Origin: Amphiura filiformis
Lineage: Eukaryota > Echinodermata > Ophiuroidea > Amphilepidida > Amphiuridae
NCBI RefSeq assembly: GCF_039555335.1
Contig: NC_092628.1
Coordinates: 80,006,315-80,070,314 of the forward strand
Length of the DNA: 64,000 bases
Direction: 5' to 3'
Below, piece after piece: positions 36,929 to 49,121 of the stretch; position 1 is the stretch's first letter, and every line of letters starts with the position of its first letter. Made by a program: the position numbers and the translations under genes. The notes below the pieces were generated by a model. That model had not been told where the DNA came from. It saw only the letters and a program-made list of their open reading frames with translations, and did no database searches.

Positions 36929-37075
36929 GCTCTGCACAATAGTTGATAGTCATTCAATGCATCAATGTTCGCTAGTGAGGCTTGATATGTAGCGGAGACT
37001 GACCAGGTTTCAACTGGTTCAATTAGAAACTCATGGTATATTTGCAAACTGTTTGAAAGCATGAACCAGAAAATC
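36929..37075 (-). repeat. Second locus of the protein-like segment
   Basis: About 147 bases match 35918-36050 closely and keep the same reading frame (HEFLIEPVETWSVSATYQ, ASLANIDALNDYQLLCR). Compared with the first copy, the differences I can see in the shared part are three synonymous and two conservative amino-acid changes. It is flanked by unrelated DNA. Confidence 0.55.
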
Positions 37076-37199
37076 AACTAAATCTGTAAGTGTTGTAGAC
37101 TCAGTGATAACTGTGGGGAACTTGGGCTTTCCAAAACAAAGCGGTCTAAAGGTCAAACAACAGAACCACATACATATACACAAACATACAAACAAATCC

Positions 37200-38839
37200 A
37201 TCAAAGAACACAAGAACACCCCTATATCTCCTTCCCCCCACCCCCCCCAACACACACACCCCCACCCATTGGTGCACATACACATTATATGCACATGTGA
37301 ATACATGACGATTATGCGAGAATGCACCAATATGCAATAAACATTTTTGCTGTCTACTAAAGACGATACGGTATATTGATATAACTATGTAAACCATGAA
37401 CTTTTAGATATAGGATGTTTATGAATAAAAAGTGACCACACCCTTAGACCATCCATATTAATAATAATTGTCGGTTAGGAGTCAAAGGGTAATACCTTTG
37501 TGACTCTTCATGTAAAATGTCATGAGAATCGGACATATTTTAGTTAACAATTTTAGTTAAATTTCATGAAAATGCTAAACTGAAAATGTAATTAAGATAT
37601 AGGCCCGGCCCTGGATGATATAATTAATGCACAATTTACATACCCTTGAGGAACCTTGAGATGTAGTGTAAGTATTATGAGCAGAATCAGTTCGGTAGTT
37701 CAGAATCAGTAGCACTCCTGGTTGTGTCAGGCACAATACTAGTGCTGAACTTGAAGGATTGTAGTATATTTTCTCAGCGCTGTCTGTCTGTCTACGTTGA
37801 ACTCAGTCAGTATTTCGAACTATTCGTTACTTATGCAATCAGACATGGTCGAGCAAATCCTGGAGAGTGAGAGTACATTTAATGACCTGCTTCACGACAT
37901 GAACATAAAGTTGACAAAATAACTTTCTGAGATATTACAGATTTGAAATCCTTATTTTGTACCCTTTAAAGGCATACCAAGTACGGTAGGATGGCTATTT
38001 GCTTTGGTCTTCAAAAATTAACATTTCCTCAATAATTTCATCTGTTTTTCTATTATATTTTGCCATTTTTAATATATCGTTTATAGTGCTCTGTCGACTT
38101 ATACTCATTTTGTGGGAGCAGGTCATGCGCAATGTCAAATGTCGGATGAGTGGTTACCGCAAGTATCTACAGACCTTTATAGAGGGCGTACTTCTGATTA
38201 AAATACGAAATACTACATGTAACATGCGAAATACTTTGGTCATCACAATATAAATTAAATCGTCGTGATCAAAGTTTGGATTTATCAAGTCACGTGTTTT
38301 GAGCATTTATGGCATGTTATATTTTATAGAGTGCGCTTTATGATTTAAAAAAATTGGCATAATTTTATCATCTTACAATTTCTTGAAAAAAAAAGGGAAA
38401 CAATGTTGTTCATCCGGCATAAAAAAATTCCAGAAAAATTGAGTACTAAATTTTGTTTGGATTTTGGATAAACAAAATTATCTTGAATGAATTTCATATA
38501 TCTAAAGGCTTTCGTAACACGGCGTCCGCTAAATGTATGAATTAAGCTCTGGTTTTATTAGGCCATAGATGTTATCTTCAGTAGATGGCAAAAAACAACA
38601 ACAAAAAACAAAACCAAAAAAAATGAAACATTGATGTATACCAAAAGACTTTAGCTGCGCGTTTAGGAGTCAAAGAGATGAAGATGCAGGTCGTATGGGA
38701 CTACGGGTTATAATAATTGGCTGATAAAAATATTCAATGTAGCCTAGCGCCTATGAATTATTGATTGCATTTTATACACCTGCCACGCGTGCTGTAAATG
38801 CTATCTTTAGTAGATAGCGACCCCACCCCAAAAAAAAAA
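37200..38839. other. No gene; C/A-rich low complexity and weak repeats
   Basis: A C- and CA-rich run is at 37225-37265. Around 38560-38830, phrases such as atgctatcttyrgtagatrg recur and are related to the duplicated unit that follows. No coding region is supported. Confidence 0.4.
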
Positions 38840-40457
38840 CCCAACCCAACAACATACAAATATAAGACTTTCCCATCACGTATTCTGCTAAACGTATAAA
38901 TTATTTCCTGTAATTGTTAGGACCTAAATGCTAAATAGCGATGAAACATGAAACGTCAACTTGGCCTAAAACACTTTACTACGCGTTAGCTAGCTGGGCA
39001 CGCGTTCAGAAAAATGGTCGATAACATGTTAAATGTATGATTTACCAGCTGTATTTTATAAGCCTTTTTAGACCTTTTTCAAGTTGATTAACTATTTAGT
39101 CGTCTTTTACAACATTTTCGGCCTCGTCAATCTATTTAAACACCAAAGGGCCACAAAATGCTATCTTTCGGTGGATGAAAAACATAAAACTCTTTGAAAA
39201 TCAAGTAATTAATAATATTTTTAATGTCTTTTTTAACAAAAAGCCGAATTTCAAACTCAAAATTCCTATTTAATTTCATGTTTTCAACCAGTTTTGAAGT
39301 TTTCAACACAGGGAAGAAGTATTTTGTAGCAGTGACTTTATTTGTCTACTATTCTAACATTTGCATCATACATTGGATACTTTCTGCACATTGAAATGCT
39401 TGTCCCAAAGCCTGTACTGACACATAAAAATAATAATAATTAAAAATATATATAATAAAACCGCATTCCGCATTAGGTTTTTAATTTCTCACAAGCTAAA
39501 TTTGCAATTTATTTTCTCAATTTTATTTTATATACTGTGCCTATAATTTTTTCAACTTTCTAATTAATATCTACTTTCTCACTAGATGGCGCAATACCTA
39601 CTCTCTCTATATAGATTGGGTAGGGGTGGCGCTATCCAGTGACCTAAACAAGGATAAAAAACCAACCCAACAACATACAAATATACCAAGACTTTCCCAT
39701 CACGTATTCTGCTAAATGTATAAATTATTTCCTGTAATTGTTAGGACCTAAATGCAAAATAGCGATGAAACATGAAACGTCAACTTGGCCTAAAACACTT
39801 TACTACGCGTTAGCTAGCTGGGCACGCGTTCAGAAAAATGGTCGATAACATGTTAAATGTATGATTTACCAGCTGTATTTTATAAGCTTTTTTAGACCTT
39901 TTTCAAGTTGATTAACTATTTAGTCGTCTTTTACAACATTTTCGGCCTCGTCAATCTATTTAAATACCAAAGGGTCACAAAATGCTATCTTTCGGTGGAT
40001 GAAAAACATAAAACTCTTTGAAAATCAAGTAATTAATAATATTTTTAATGTCTTTTTTTAACAAAAAGCCGAATTTCAAACTCAAAATTCCTATTTAATT
40101 TCATGTTTTCAACCAGTTTTGAAGTTTTCAACACAGGGAAGAAGTATTTTGTAGCAGTGTTTTATTTGTCTACTATTCTAACATTTGCATCATACATTGG
40201 ATACTTTCTGCACATTGAAATGCTTGTCCCAAAGCCTGTACTGACACATAAAAATAATAATAATTAAAAAAATATATAATAAAAACGCATTCCACATTAG
40301 GTTTTTAATTTCTCAATTTTATTTTATATACTGTGCCTATAATTTTTTCAACTTTCTAATTAATATCTACTTTCTCACTAGATGGCGCAATACCTTCTCT
40401 CTCTATATATATATAGATAGGGTAGAGGTGGCGCTATCCAGTGATCTAAACAAGGAT
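38840..40457 (+). repeat. Tandem duplication of an ~0.81-kb unit
   Basis: 38840-39656 and 39657-40457 are nearly identical from ccaacccaacaacatacaaa to ctaaacaaggata. The differences are a few substitutions, a ~30-base deletion near 40312 in the second copy and small indels in T and TA runs. Older fragments precede the pair. The unit contains a gatggcgcaatacct/aggtggcgctatcc block. There is no coding frame. Confidence 0.95.
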
Positions 40458-41280
40458 ATTATTGTCCTCACAAATACGTCGTGTTCACACAATAAGGGGC
40501 AGTGAATTGTCCATATAAATAGTGTTGTGTCTATCACACGGCTGTTTGATGTATATAGAATTGGCTTCATTATTAACAAAATGCAAGCTATAGGTGGCGC
40601 TATTTATCCTCAATCATATTTCTTAATTTGCATGGGGTAGGTGATCAATACTACCATTAAAATAGATGGAATAAGTTAAACAAGAAACATTGAGATTTTA
40701 TAAACATATTTCATCAAAAAACAAAAGGAATTATTAAATAGCGCCACCAATTTTGTAATAAATAGATACATTTTATAACTGAAAAAGCTTTTAAAAATGC
40801 TGTAAATGTGAATATTTTGTAAAAGAGGGAAAATGTAAGTTCAAATGACTCAAAAGCATCTGTATACATTAGCATGATATCGCGTTTAGCTGGTTAAGCC
40901 TAAAATTGGTCTGTACATGGAAGTTTTGTTTGAAAAACTAATAAAAGATCACATCAAACAGCTGTGATCACAAACAAGATTTATATAATGTTTAAATGGG
41001 GGTTTAATGTGGGTGTGTATGTTCGATATACAATGTATGCAAAGATGAGCTTGAATAAAGAAAACTTAATTCTGATGAGCGATTACCGAATAAGGTGCAA
41101 CTCTATGTCTTATTACAAGCTTGCCCTACCCCAACCCTAAACCCTAACCATAAACTCCGTAAACTAGCAAGCAAGTAACTGGTAGCGATGCTATTTGACC
41201 CCTGATAACCCTTTTAACGTTAAGATGTTCCCGTCATAATGACGATTCTTTTTACCACTTTTAAGCCCGATTAAGCATAC
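40458..41280. other. No gene recognised
   Basis: AT-rich DNA with the short word ggtggcgctat (and its complement atagcgccacc) recurring at 40592 and 40737. No ORF of interest. Confidence 0.4.
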
Positions 41281-41289
41281 CCTAACGTT

Positions 41290-41530
41290 TAACCCCATAT
41301 TATGACCTTTGACCTCAAGTGACCTCGGTTTAATTTTGTTCATGCTCCAGTGATATGGAGAATAACTTTCACCAAGTTTAAGCCAAATAGGACGAAGTTT
41401 AAAATTAACAATAGCCCCTGGATGACCTTTGACCCCGGATGACCTTGATTATATTTTACGTGTTTCCCTCATCAGTATCAAGGATTCCACCCACCAAGTT
41501 TGAGCCCGATCGGACAAAGTTCGGACAATT
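41290..41530 (+). repeat. Tandem-like repeat rich in TGACCT half-sites
   Basis: Two to three diverged ~115-base units share atgacctttgacc, then ...caccaagttt(a/g)agcc and ggacraagtt. The words tgacctttgacct and tgacctttgacccc are direct repeats spaced by one base (DR1), the form bound by HNF4/RXR-type nuclear receptors. Since they recur with the repeat, they may be coincidental. Confidence 0.6.
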
Positions 41531-43658
41531 CCATACACTCCATATGTTTGACTTACTGGCTAAGCTCGGATATATCAACATACTGAACTGAATTTATATT
41601 TTCATAATAAAAAAGAAAGCTAAATACATTGAAATTACACATAGAAATATATCATAATACAAAGATAATTATGGAGGTCGAAAGGCCAATAAGGCCAGCA
41701 TTGGCCATCCCCTCTACAGAATTAATTTAAAACAACAAGAAAAACAAAACAAAGTATACTAAGCCTACCACACAAAAGCAGCGCTCCAAGAATTACTTGT
41801 AAAATGAGATTAGATGCAATTTGTATTTATTTCGAATGTGTTTCATTGAATTGCTATGTTGTGAATGAAACTTACTAGTTCCGTCAACCAGTTATTTGGT
41901 GAGAGAAATCATACCACAATAGTCGGCCGACGGATCTCAAAGTGTCCCGGGGAATGACTCGCAGCATACACGAAGATAACTAGACAGATTATATAAATAT
42001 ATCTTCACTATAGTCTTTAATTCCGCATCTCAAATAATTGACAAAGTTTAAATAATTGATCAATCGGACGAGAATAGCACCATAACACTACATTTCAGTT
42101 TATAAGGGAATTTCATAATAGTAGGTCGGTAGTCATGATTGAATGACCAGTGAATACTTTCTAATTTTATGTTTAATTTTACTTGTTACCATTTCTTCTG
42201 TGATAGCTATAAATATCGGCTCGTTTTACAAATTATCAAATGACCATGGTAGTTGTTTAAAGCCATATTTTAACATTTGCTGAGGAGGACGCCCTCAATA
42301 TCTTCAAAATTCTGTTGTGTACTCGATTGTAATGTACCTTATTCAACTAACATACCCTACATGAAGACTTTAGGTGCTGTAGTTTTGTCAAAATCCGAGA
42401 TTTTGGATAAAACGCATTTAACGTCGTTTAATTATATTACGATGGAAATATTAGTCGAACGCGTACGCGATGTTTATAATACAGTACGTACTCTCCGGAC
42501 GAAAAGTCTTTCCGCAGTAACAATTGTTGAATTTTCAGAAAATAATACTAACTTTAAACCTATTTATTTACTTCAATATCATCTATAATATCTTTAATCA
42601 GTTTTAATCAACTTTTCAACATCAAAACATTGCTGGAAAATAACGAAACAAACCTTCTTATGATCTCATGAAAAACCTGTACAAAATCCCCATAGGAAAA
42701 GTGGCGGCGCTGTGCTTAATTAGCTAATTATCAGGCGGCAAAGGACGTCCCATCATATTGACAAAATAACACTAAATTTAGGCAAAGTAGATTTTGGGCC
42801 CTGTACAAACCTATGCAATATATCCGCTAAAAGTCCGTTTTAGCCATAACTTGTGTCGATCGATTTCTTTTAAACCAGATATCCATGGGAGATAAAAATT
42901 AACACAGAGAAAGTAAAATGTATTTAAAGGAATCTGCCCGGCGCACAAGATGTGCACCGAGTAGATTTGAGTTGAGTAAAAAACCGTCAAATTTTGACTT
43001 TCGCGCGTTTTTAAAAATCCCTTAATTTGCTCTCTGCTACTAGCTATGCAAAGCATCTGCCATTATGAGCGTATAACGTATCGTTATTTCTATGCTGTGT
43101 AAGAGTCGGATATTTGCGATTCGTCATCTTGGATTGCAGCAACCCAGATCTTGCCCTTGTTCCCGATATTCTTATCACGTGATTATATACAGACTAACTC
43201 ACAAATTTTAGGAAAGTGGTGTGTTTACTGCGAGATCCATGTTTTTGTTGATGTACAATAACAAAGTCAGAACGAAGCACGGAGAAGTCAGTACTTCTGT
43301 TTACAAACAAACAAAGACAGCTCTGTTTACAAACGTGATGACAACTTGAGCATAATTTTAAATTTGAGGTGAGTGTACGGAATAATTAGTCGAGCTCACT
43401 GTTTTCGTAGGGTCATGATGCACTGTCTGATGCTGAAAGCTTAAAATAGTACAACAGTGAGTGAGCACATCCAATGCAATGCATGCTATGACACTGATCA
43501 GTGCACAATGTCTATAAAATAATCAGTCTACAATAATCATCCATCTATTATAAAGACAGCGTCACTGTCTGTAGTGTCAGTGTATATTAAACCCCCGGGA
43601 TTATAAAACACTGACCCCCCGGCCATGGTAATTGTAGTACGGGGAGCTGGATCAATAA
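41531..43658. other. No gene supported; a possible 5' exon end near 43370
   Basis: The 103-codon frame at 42277-42588 resembles nothing known. At 43369-43374 the word gag|gtgagt is a strong splice donor after a less AT-rich stretch (43090-43370), but without a coding frame. It may belong to a noncoding transcript or be chance. Confidence 0.3.
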
Positions 43659-43967
43659 GGGCTGTGCAATAATTATGAGCCCCCAAACGGCTCACCAAAA
43701 ATCGCTTGCCCCCTCTCAGCCCGCCAAAAATCGCTTGCCCCTCCCCCCTCTTGGCCCGCCAAAAATCTTTGCCCCCCCCCTTTGAACATGCCAAATTTTT
43801 GGGATCCCAATTTTCAAACTTTGAATGCCCCGTGAATGTGTGCCAAAAATTGCTTGGCCCCCCTCTCGGCTTACCAAAATTGCTTGCCCCCCCCCCCTTT
43901 CGGCACGCCAAAATTTCTTGCCCCCCTACAATTTTACCCTCCCAGGGCTCAATTATTGCACAGCCCC
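43659..43967. mobile_element. Harbinger-like MITE family F, copy 1 (minisatellite inside)
   Basis: The ends GGGCTGTGCAATAATTATGA... and ...GGGCTCAATTATTGCACAGCCCC form the inverted repeat. The 3-bp TAA occurs on both sides (43656-43658 and 43968-43970), a TWA-type duplication typical of PIF/Harbinger. The interior is about ten degenerate ~30-base units of the type cggcccgccaaaaatcgctt followed by C-rich runs. Confidence 0.85.
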
Positions 43968-43997
43968 TAACCGTAATCCTCTACTAGCTAGTGATCT

Positions 43998-44392
43998 GGA
44001 CCCGGGGGGGGGTATTCAAGTTTGGTTTTGGTAGGGACGTGCCGCTGAGATTTTGGAAGCAGACCCATAAATATACCAATTTTTCAAGAAATTTGGACCC
44101 ATTGATATACCAAAAGTCAAAATTTTCGGCCGAATTTACCCAAAATTGTCTTAGTTTTTACAAATTTTCACAAAATTTTGGGAAAATTTTGGCTAGATTA
44201 AGGAAAAATTGGGCTGTTTTCCGAAAAAATTGAGAACATGAAAAACATTTTGAAAAAAGGACCCATTCATATACCAAAATAGGCTTTGAAAAAGGGGTCA
44301 TTGATATACCAGAAGGCTGAAAATGCTACCCATGTTTGCGGCACGTCCCCGTATGGTCATTTGTACCGTGTACCCCCCCGGGATCTGGACAT
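43998..44392. mobile_element. MITE-like element with GC-rich inverted ends
   Basis: gatctggacccggggggg at the left faces ccccccgggatctggac at the right. Next, gggacgtgccgc faces gcggcacgtcccc. The interior repeats acccattgatataccaaaa three times. It lies directly beside family F copy 1. Confidence 0.7.
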
Positions 44393-44667
44393 GTATATTG
44401 TATTATGTATCTCTCCTCGAGAGAGAGAGAGACGTCAGTATACTTTGCACTTTAATGTTTTTTGTAGTAAGCTTTACAGCTTTTAAATGCATGTAAAAAC
44501 ACTGCAGTAATTTGAGCCAACTCATCCGATTTAAATTTTAATAGATATTATTTGCACCGACGTCACTCTTTTGAGTAATTCAAATGGACTATTATGCCTC
44601 GCCGACTTATGTAGAGCAGGGCAGGGCATTTTTGAATGGGAAGTCGCCCCTGACCATCTCCTGACCA

Positions 44668-45690
44668 TTATCCTGAGATAATCAATTATCCTGAGATAAT
44701 CAATTATCCTGAGATAATCAATTATCCTGAGATAATCAATTATCCTGAGATAATTGATTATCTCAAGATAATTATCCTAAGATAATTTATGATCAAGATA
44801 ATTTACTATCAAGATAATTTATGATCTCCAGATAAAAACATCTTGAGATAATGTATTTTCTCAAGATAATTTATTATTTTTCATCAAGATAATTTATTAT
44901 CTCGAGATATTTATCTCTGGACAAAATGATAGAGATGTTTTCATGGAGATATTTATCTCAAGCTAATTTACTATAAAGATAATTTATGATCTCCAGCTAA
45001 AAAACATCTTAAGATAATGTATTTTCTCAATATAATTTATTATTTTTGGACAAGATAATTTATTATCTCGATATTTATCTCTGGACAAAAGATTATGGAT
45101 ATATTTATCTTGAGATATTTTATTATTTCCATATATTTATCACAAGATAATTGATTATCTCAGAATTGATTATCCTGAGAAAATCAATTATCCTGAGATA
45201 ATCAACTATTCTGAGATAATCCACTATCCTGAGACAATTATCTCAAGATAAATATCTCCATAAAAACATCTCTTTTTGTTCAGAGATAAATATCTCAAGA
45301 TAATCAATCATCTTGAGATAATTGATAACAAATTATCTTGAGATAAGTCACTAAAAAAATACATCTCAAAATCTTTTTTATCCGGAGATAAATATGTTGA
45401 GATAATCTTGAGATAAATTATCTTGAAATAATAAGTTATAAGATAACTTATCTCAAAATAATTTATTATTTAAAGATAATTTGTTATCTTTTATCTGGAG
45501 ATAAATGTCTCGAGAAATTATTTTGAGATAAGTTTAATTGATAAATCTCAAGATAACAAATTATCTCAAGAAAATACATCATCTCCAAACCGTTTTTCTG
45601 AAAATAATAAATTATATTAAATCATCTCAAGATAAATGGCGATGATAAATTATCTCCAGTCAATTTATTTTTTGGAGTTAAATTTATGGA
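44668..45690. repeat. ~1-kb palindromic GATA-rich minisatellite
   Basis: It begins with about five head-to-tail copies of an 18-base unit (atcctgagataatcaatt), then dissolves into mixed-orientation variants of TTATCTCAAGATAA. Almost every unit contains AGATAA or its complement TTATCT, the WGATAR site of GATA factors; several dozen are present. Many units are self-complementary, so the region can fold into cruciform or long hairpin structures. Confidence 0.9.
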
Positions 45691-47264
45691 GATGATAATG
45701 TATTAAAAATGTTTTCTTTTCCATTTTTGTTATGTAAAATTATTGTTATTATTGTCTTCTTTTTTTTTTACAGGAAGTATGCATGATGGTTTGGAAAATG
45801 GACCTTGTGATGGCTATACCATGGACATAGGAAACAATTGATTTTTGAATCAACGGAGGGAACCATTCTTGTTGGTTATTCAATGGAGCTCAATGGATTG
45901 TTCAACCTATGGATTTGTCACAAACTTCTCACATAGCACTATAACATGATTAGTCATTTGGATTTAGGTTCCAGCAGTTAAGAAAAAAATGGCTAACTTT
46001 GTGACTAATTTATGAGACATTGCACCATTTCACTGTTTGATGCTTCAAAAGAACTCCAATGATAAATTAAAGGTTAGATCTGCACAATAACTAATTGTGA
46101 ACAAAAACTGAACTGAAAAATATTTACAGAAATGATTGTGTTCCTGGAGAACAAAACTATGGTAAAGGGCTCCAGAATTACTGCTGTTTCTTTGTTTTTT
46201 GCCAAATTTCTCATTTCAAAAATACCAAATGACAATTTGAAACAATTTTAATTTGTTTACATTTACATTTAACCTTGGTCCTTTTCTTTTGTGCTCATAC
46301 ACATAAAACTGGAATGAAAGCCCCAAGTAGGTCAAATTATGCATCTCCATTTTGTGTTTAGAATTTGAGCTATTTTTAATTTTGACTGGAATTTTCAAAT
46401 TTCAAGGTTCCATACAGCAATAATCAGCAAAGAAAAAAATTGGCAAACTATCTTCTCTGCTACTGAACTATGCAGAGTCTGATACCATTGTTTATATGCT
46501 ATTTACCTGTCTTCTTACAATTTTATTCCTACCCAAATGCAACACTGAAGTAAATTCAAGCAAAGCAAATGATTATGTTTTTAATTTAATATTATTTATT
46601 TTCATTTTTACACATATACAAAGTCGTGATTGTTAACATCATCTGTAATACCAGTAATTGTGTTAAAAGTTACCAACTTTCCCTTCAATAATGTAAAGTA
46701 AATCTTTTGATACCATGTAAAGAGGTTTAATAAAATGTTCTTTTTATATAGCATTGTTCTACTAAGTCTTGATTGTAGTCATTCTTCTCTCATCTTTAAT
46801 GTCCATTGTCCATTTGCATTTTTTTTTGCAGATCAACCCATTTTTTTTTGCAACAGCATGTGTTCATAATTCAAAATCTTCTCATAAAATAAAATATTTG
46901 GCCAACCGCAGAGTGTTAATTCCAACACTAATGTTACCGGAAACACAGAAAAAAATGTGTTCAGCCTTATGAAACCACACAGAAGTGAAATGAAAGATCT
47001 TGAAACCTTTTTTAAATGAAGTAAATGATTTTCCTAACAGGTGGAAATTATACATTTCATGTGGAACCAACTCAGTTTGCTGATTACAAGGCCATCTATT
47101 GCCACATGACTTGAGTTAGCTGGGAGTATTTCAAAATACTTGACAATAGAAATAACTTGAGCTGTAAACAGATGTAACGATGGCCAGCTGGTTATGTTTT
47201 GTACCAATTACCGGTACATGCTGAAGGTGCACTGAATTTGAAGTGGCACTATTCACCCATTGCA
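45691..47264. other. No coding gene; possible terminal exon of a noncoding transcript
   Basis: A strong acceptor-like sequence (poly-T then acag|gaagtatgc) is at 45776. An AATAAA is at about 46731. No long frame lies between, so at most this is a 3' untranslated or noncoding exon. Confidence 0.3.
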
Positions 47265-47415
47265 CAGTCCTGTCATATGCAAGGAGAACCTCAAACTGGC
47301 AATTGACACAAATGGGAAATATTACATAACATTACACAATGTAATATGACTGGTTCAATTCCCATTCATGTATGCTGTCAGATTGAGGCTCTCCTTGCAT
47401 ATAGTGGAACGGTGC
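47265..47415. mobile_element. Foldback MITE family E, copy 2 (diverged)
   Basis: Shares gcaaggagaacctcaaactggca and gttcaattcccattcatgtatgct in the same order as 25674-25859, but the arms are degraded. Confidence 0.75.
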
Positions 47416-48402
47416 TATGCAGAATCATCGACTGCAGATCCGTTGGATAACACTTCAATGGGAAATGAAATTTGCTGCTTGGATGATGTCACGATGAGGA
47501 TAGCATTTATTCCCGGCATTTATTCCGTATTGAAAAGTGTGTTCCGACAGATCTGCACTCGACCTACCTCTATGGGTGAATTGGGTTTGAAGTTGCACCT
47601 TTGAGTCAAAGAGTTCACAGTGTGGGGCACAGTGTCATCGGCCCGATATCTTCATGGCAGAAAATATGCCATGGTAGGTTGAATCCACAGCAACGGATGG
47701 CCATTGTATTCCCACCTGTTTAATAGTTTTTAAATGCATAGTGGGCTGAAGGACATCCGACTAAGGCTAATGACATTAGCCTGTGACTGACCTCTGTACG
47801 GTCAGCGAGCATACATTCGCCATTGTCATATGCTTATAGACTATCTCTACGATAGTCTCCTACACAGCCAGTTTGTGTCAGTCGGTCTGACACTCGTCGA
47901 TCCTGTATGTTCGTGATAGCCACATATAGTCTGGCCTGAGACTACCTCCACAAGGTTCTACGCTGCGCTATTTAAAATCTTGAATTTTTGTCACTTTTTC
48001 AGCTCAAGACGCAAGCTACTCTCTCAAAGCGCAAACTAACGACTATCATATCTGTTCAACACATATTTTCAAGTGTATGAGACCACATCTGGTTTCTTGA
48101 GAAAAAATCATTTACGGGAGATATTCATCATTTTCCAACCCGGTATCTGAAGATTTTCGTCTGATATCAAAATCGTGCATAGCAATTCACGTGTATCGAT
48201 CCCGTGTATTTATTTTAATATCTCTGCTGCATAAATTATTAGCCAGCCAATGTCGGTGTGGGGCACTAATTGGGGGATCATATGGAGGACCACTAATTAG
48301 GTTGTATCTAGCCTCAGTTTGAGGCATCTGGGCTCTGGGATGGTGTTTTTTTTCTACTTTTTCCTCATTTTTTTTGCTTGTCGATTTATTTTTTTATTAA
48401 TG
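47416..48402. other. No gene; small perfect hairpins
   Basis: Short palindromes such as agactatc-tctac-gatagtct and gtgtcag-tcggt-ctgacac occur near 47838-47895. No coding region is recognised. Confidence 0.4.
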
Positions 48403-48500
48403 TATTGTAGGCTCCTTCTAATTATTTCTTGCCGCCCTAGACTTCTAATTATTTCTTGCCGTCTAGGGCGGCAAGAAATAATTAGAAGGAGCATACAATA
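48403..48500. repeat. Hairpin with 40-bp arms
   Basis: Arms 48403-48442 and 48461-48500 are reverse complements with about one mismatch. The 18-base loop repeats part of the arm (ttctaattatttcttgcc). It could be a foldback element or a precursor-like hairpin. Confidence 0.9.
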
Positions 48501-48892
48501 CACTGAGAACTTAGTGTTGTGAGTAAGACATAAAAACTGGTTGGAATCAGCAATTTTCTCTGGTTATTTTCTCAGAACCATAATAACGAAGAGAGGTAGT
48601 AATCTGATATTATCATGTACAGATCAGAGGTGGGTGGACAGGATTATCAGGATATGAAAACACATGCATAAAAAAATAAAAATAAATCGAGAAGCAAAAA
48701 AAAAAGAAAAAAATAGGAAAAAAATAGAACAAAAAAAATACCATCACAGAGCCCAGACACCTCGAACCGAGGCTAAGTTGAATCATAATATGACTGTTCT
48801 TGGTTTTTTAAACCGAGAACAAATGGCTCAACCAAAGCCTAAAAGCTTATAAGCATGATGTTCTCAGCTGTCTATCCAATCTATCACTACAA

Positions 48893-49121
48893 GATTCCTA
48901 TTTCAGCCACCTGCACCGGGCCTGCACAGGTACACCATCACCAAGGTACCAGGCTGGTACACATAGAGTACCTACACAGTACCAATACTGCCACTGCACA
49001 GAATCCATCAGCAGTGGTACTGTACTGGTACTACACTGGTACTCACCTGGTACTGCACAGTACCAGCCAAGTACATGTGCCTCGGCGATGGTGCACCTGT
49101 GCAGGTGGCCCAATAGGAATC
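48893..49121. mobile_element. MITE with GATTCCTATT ends and GGTAC repeats inside
   Basis: It starts gattcctatttcagccacct and ends aggtggcccaataggaatc; the inverted match runs about 45 bases. The interior repeats ggtac/gtacc words and agtggtactgtactggtac. The open frames here reflect this repeat. Confidence 0.8.

Noticed and set aside
41128-41158. Interstitial telomere-like ccctaccccaaccctaaac
   Set aside because: Only about four imperfect CCCTAA-like units; too short and degenerate to call.
42277-42588. 103-codon plus-strand ORF
   Set aside because: No motif, no splice context and composition like its surroundings.
43537-43987. Overlapping Gly/Arg- and Pro-rich ORFs on both strands (also at 53660-54256)
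   Set aside because: They are translations of the C-rich minisatellite inside MITE family F.
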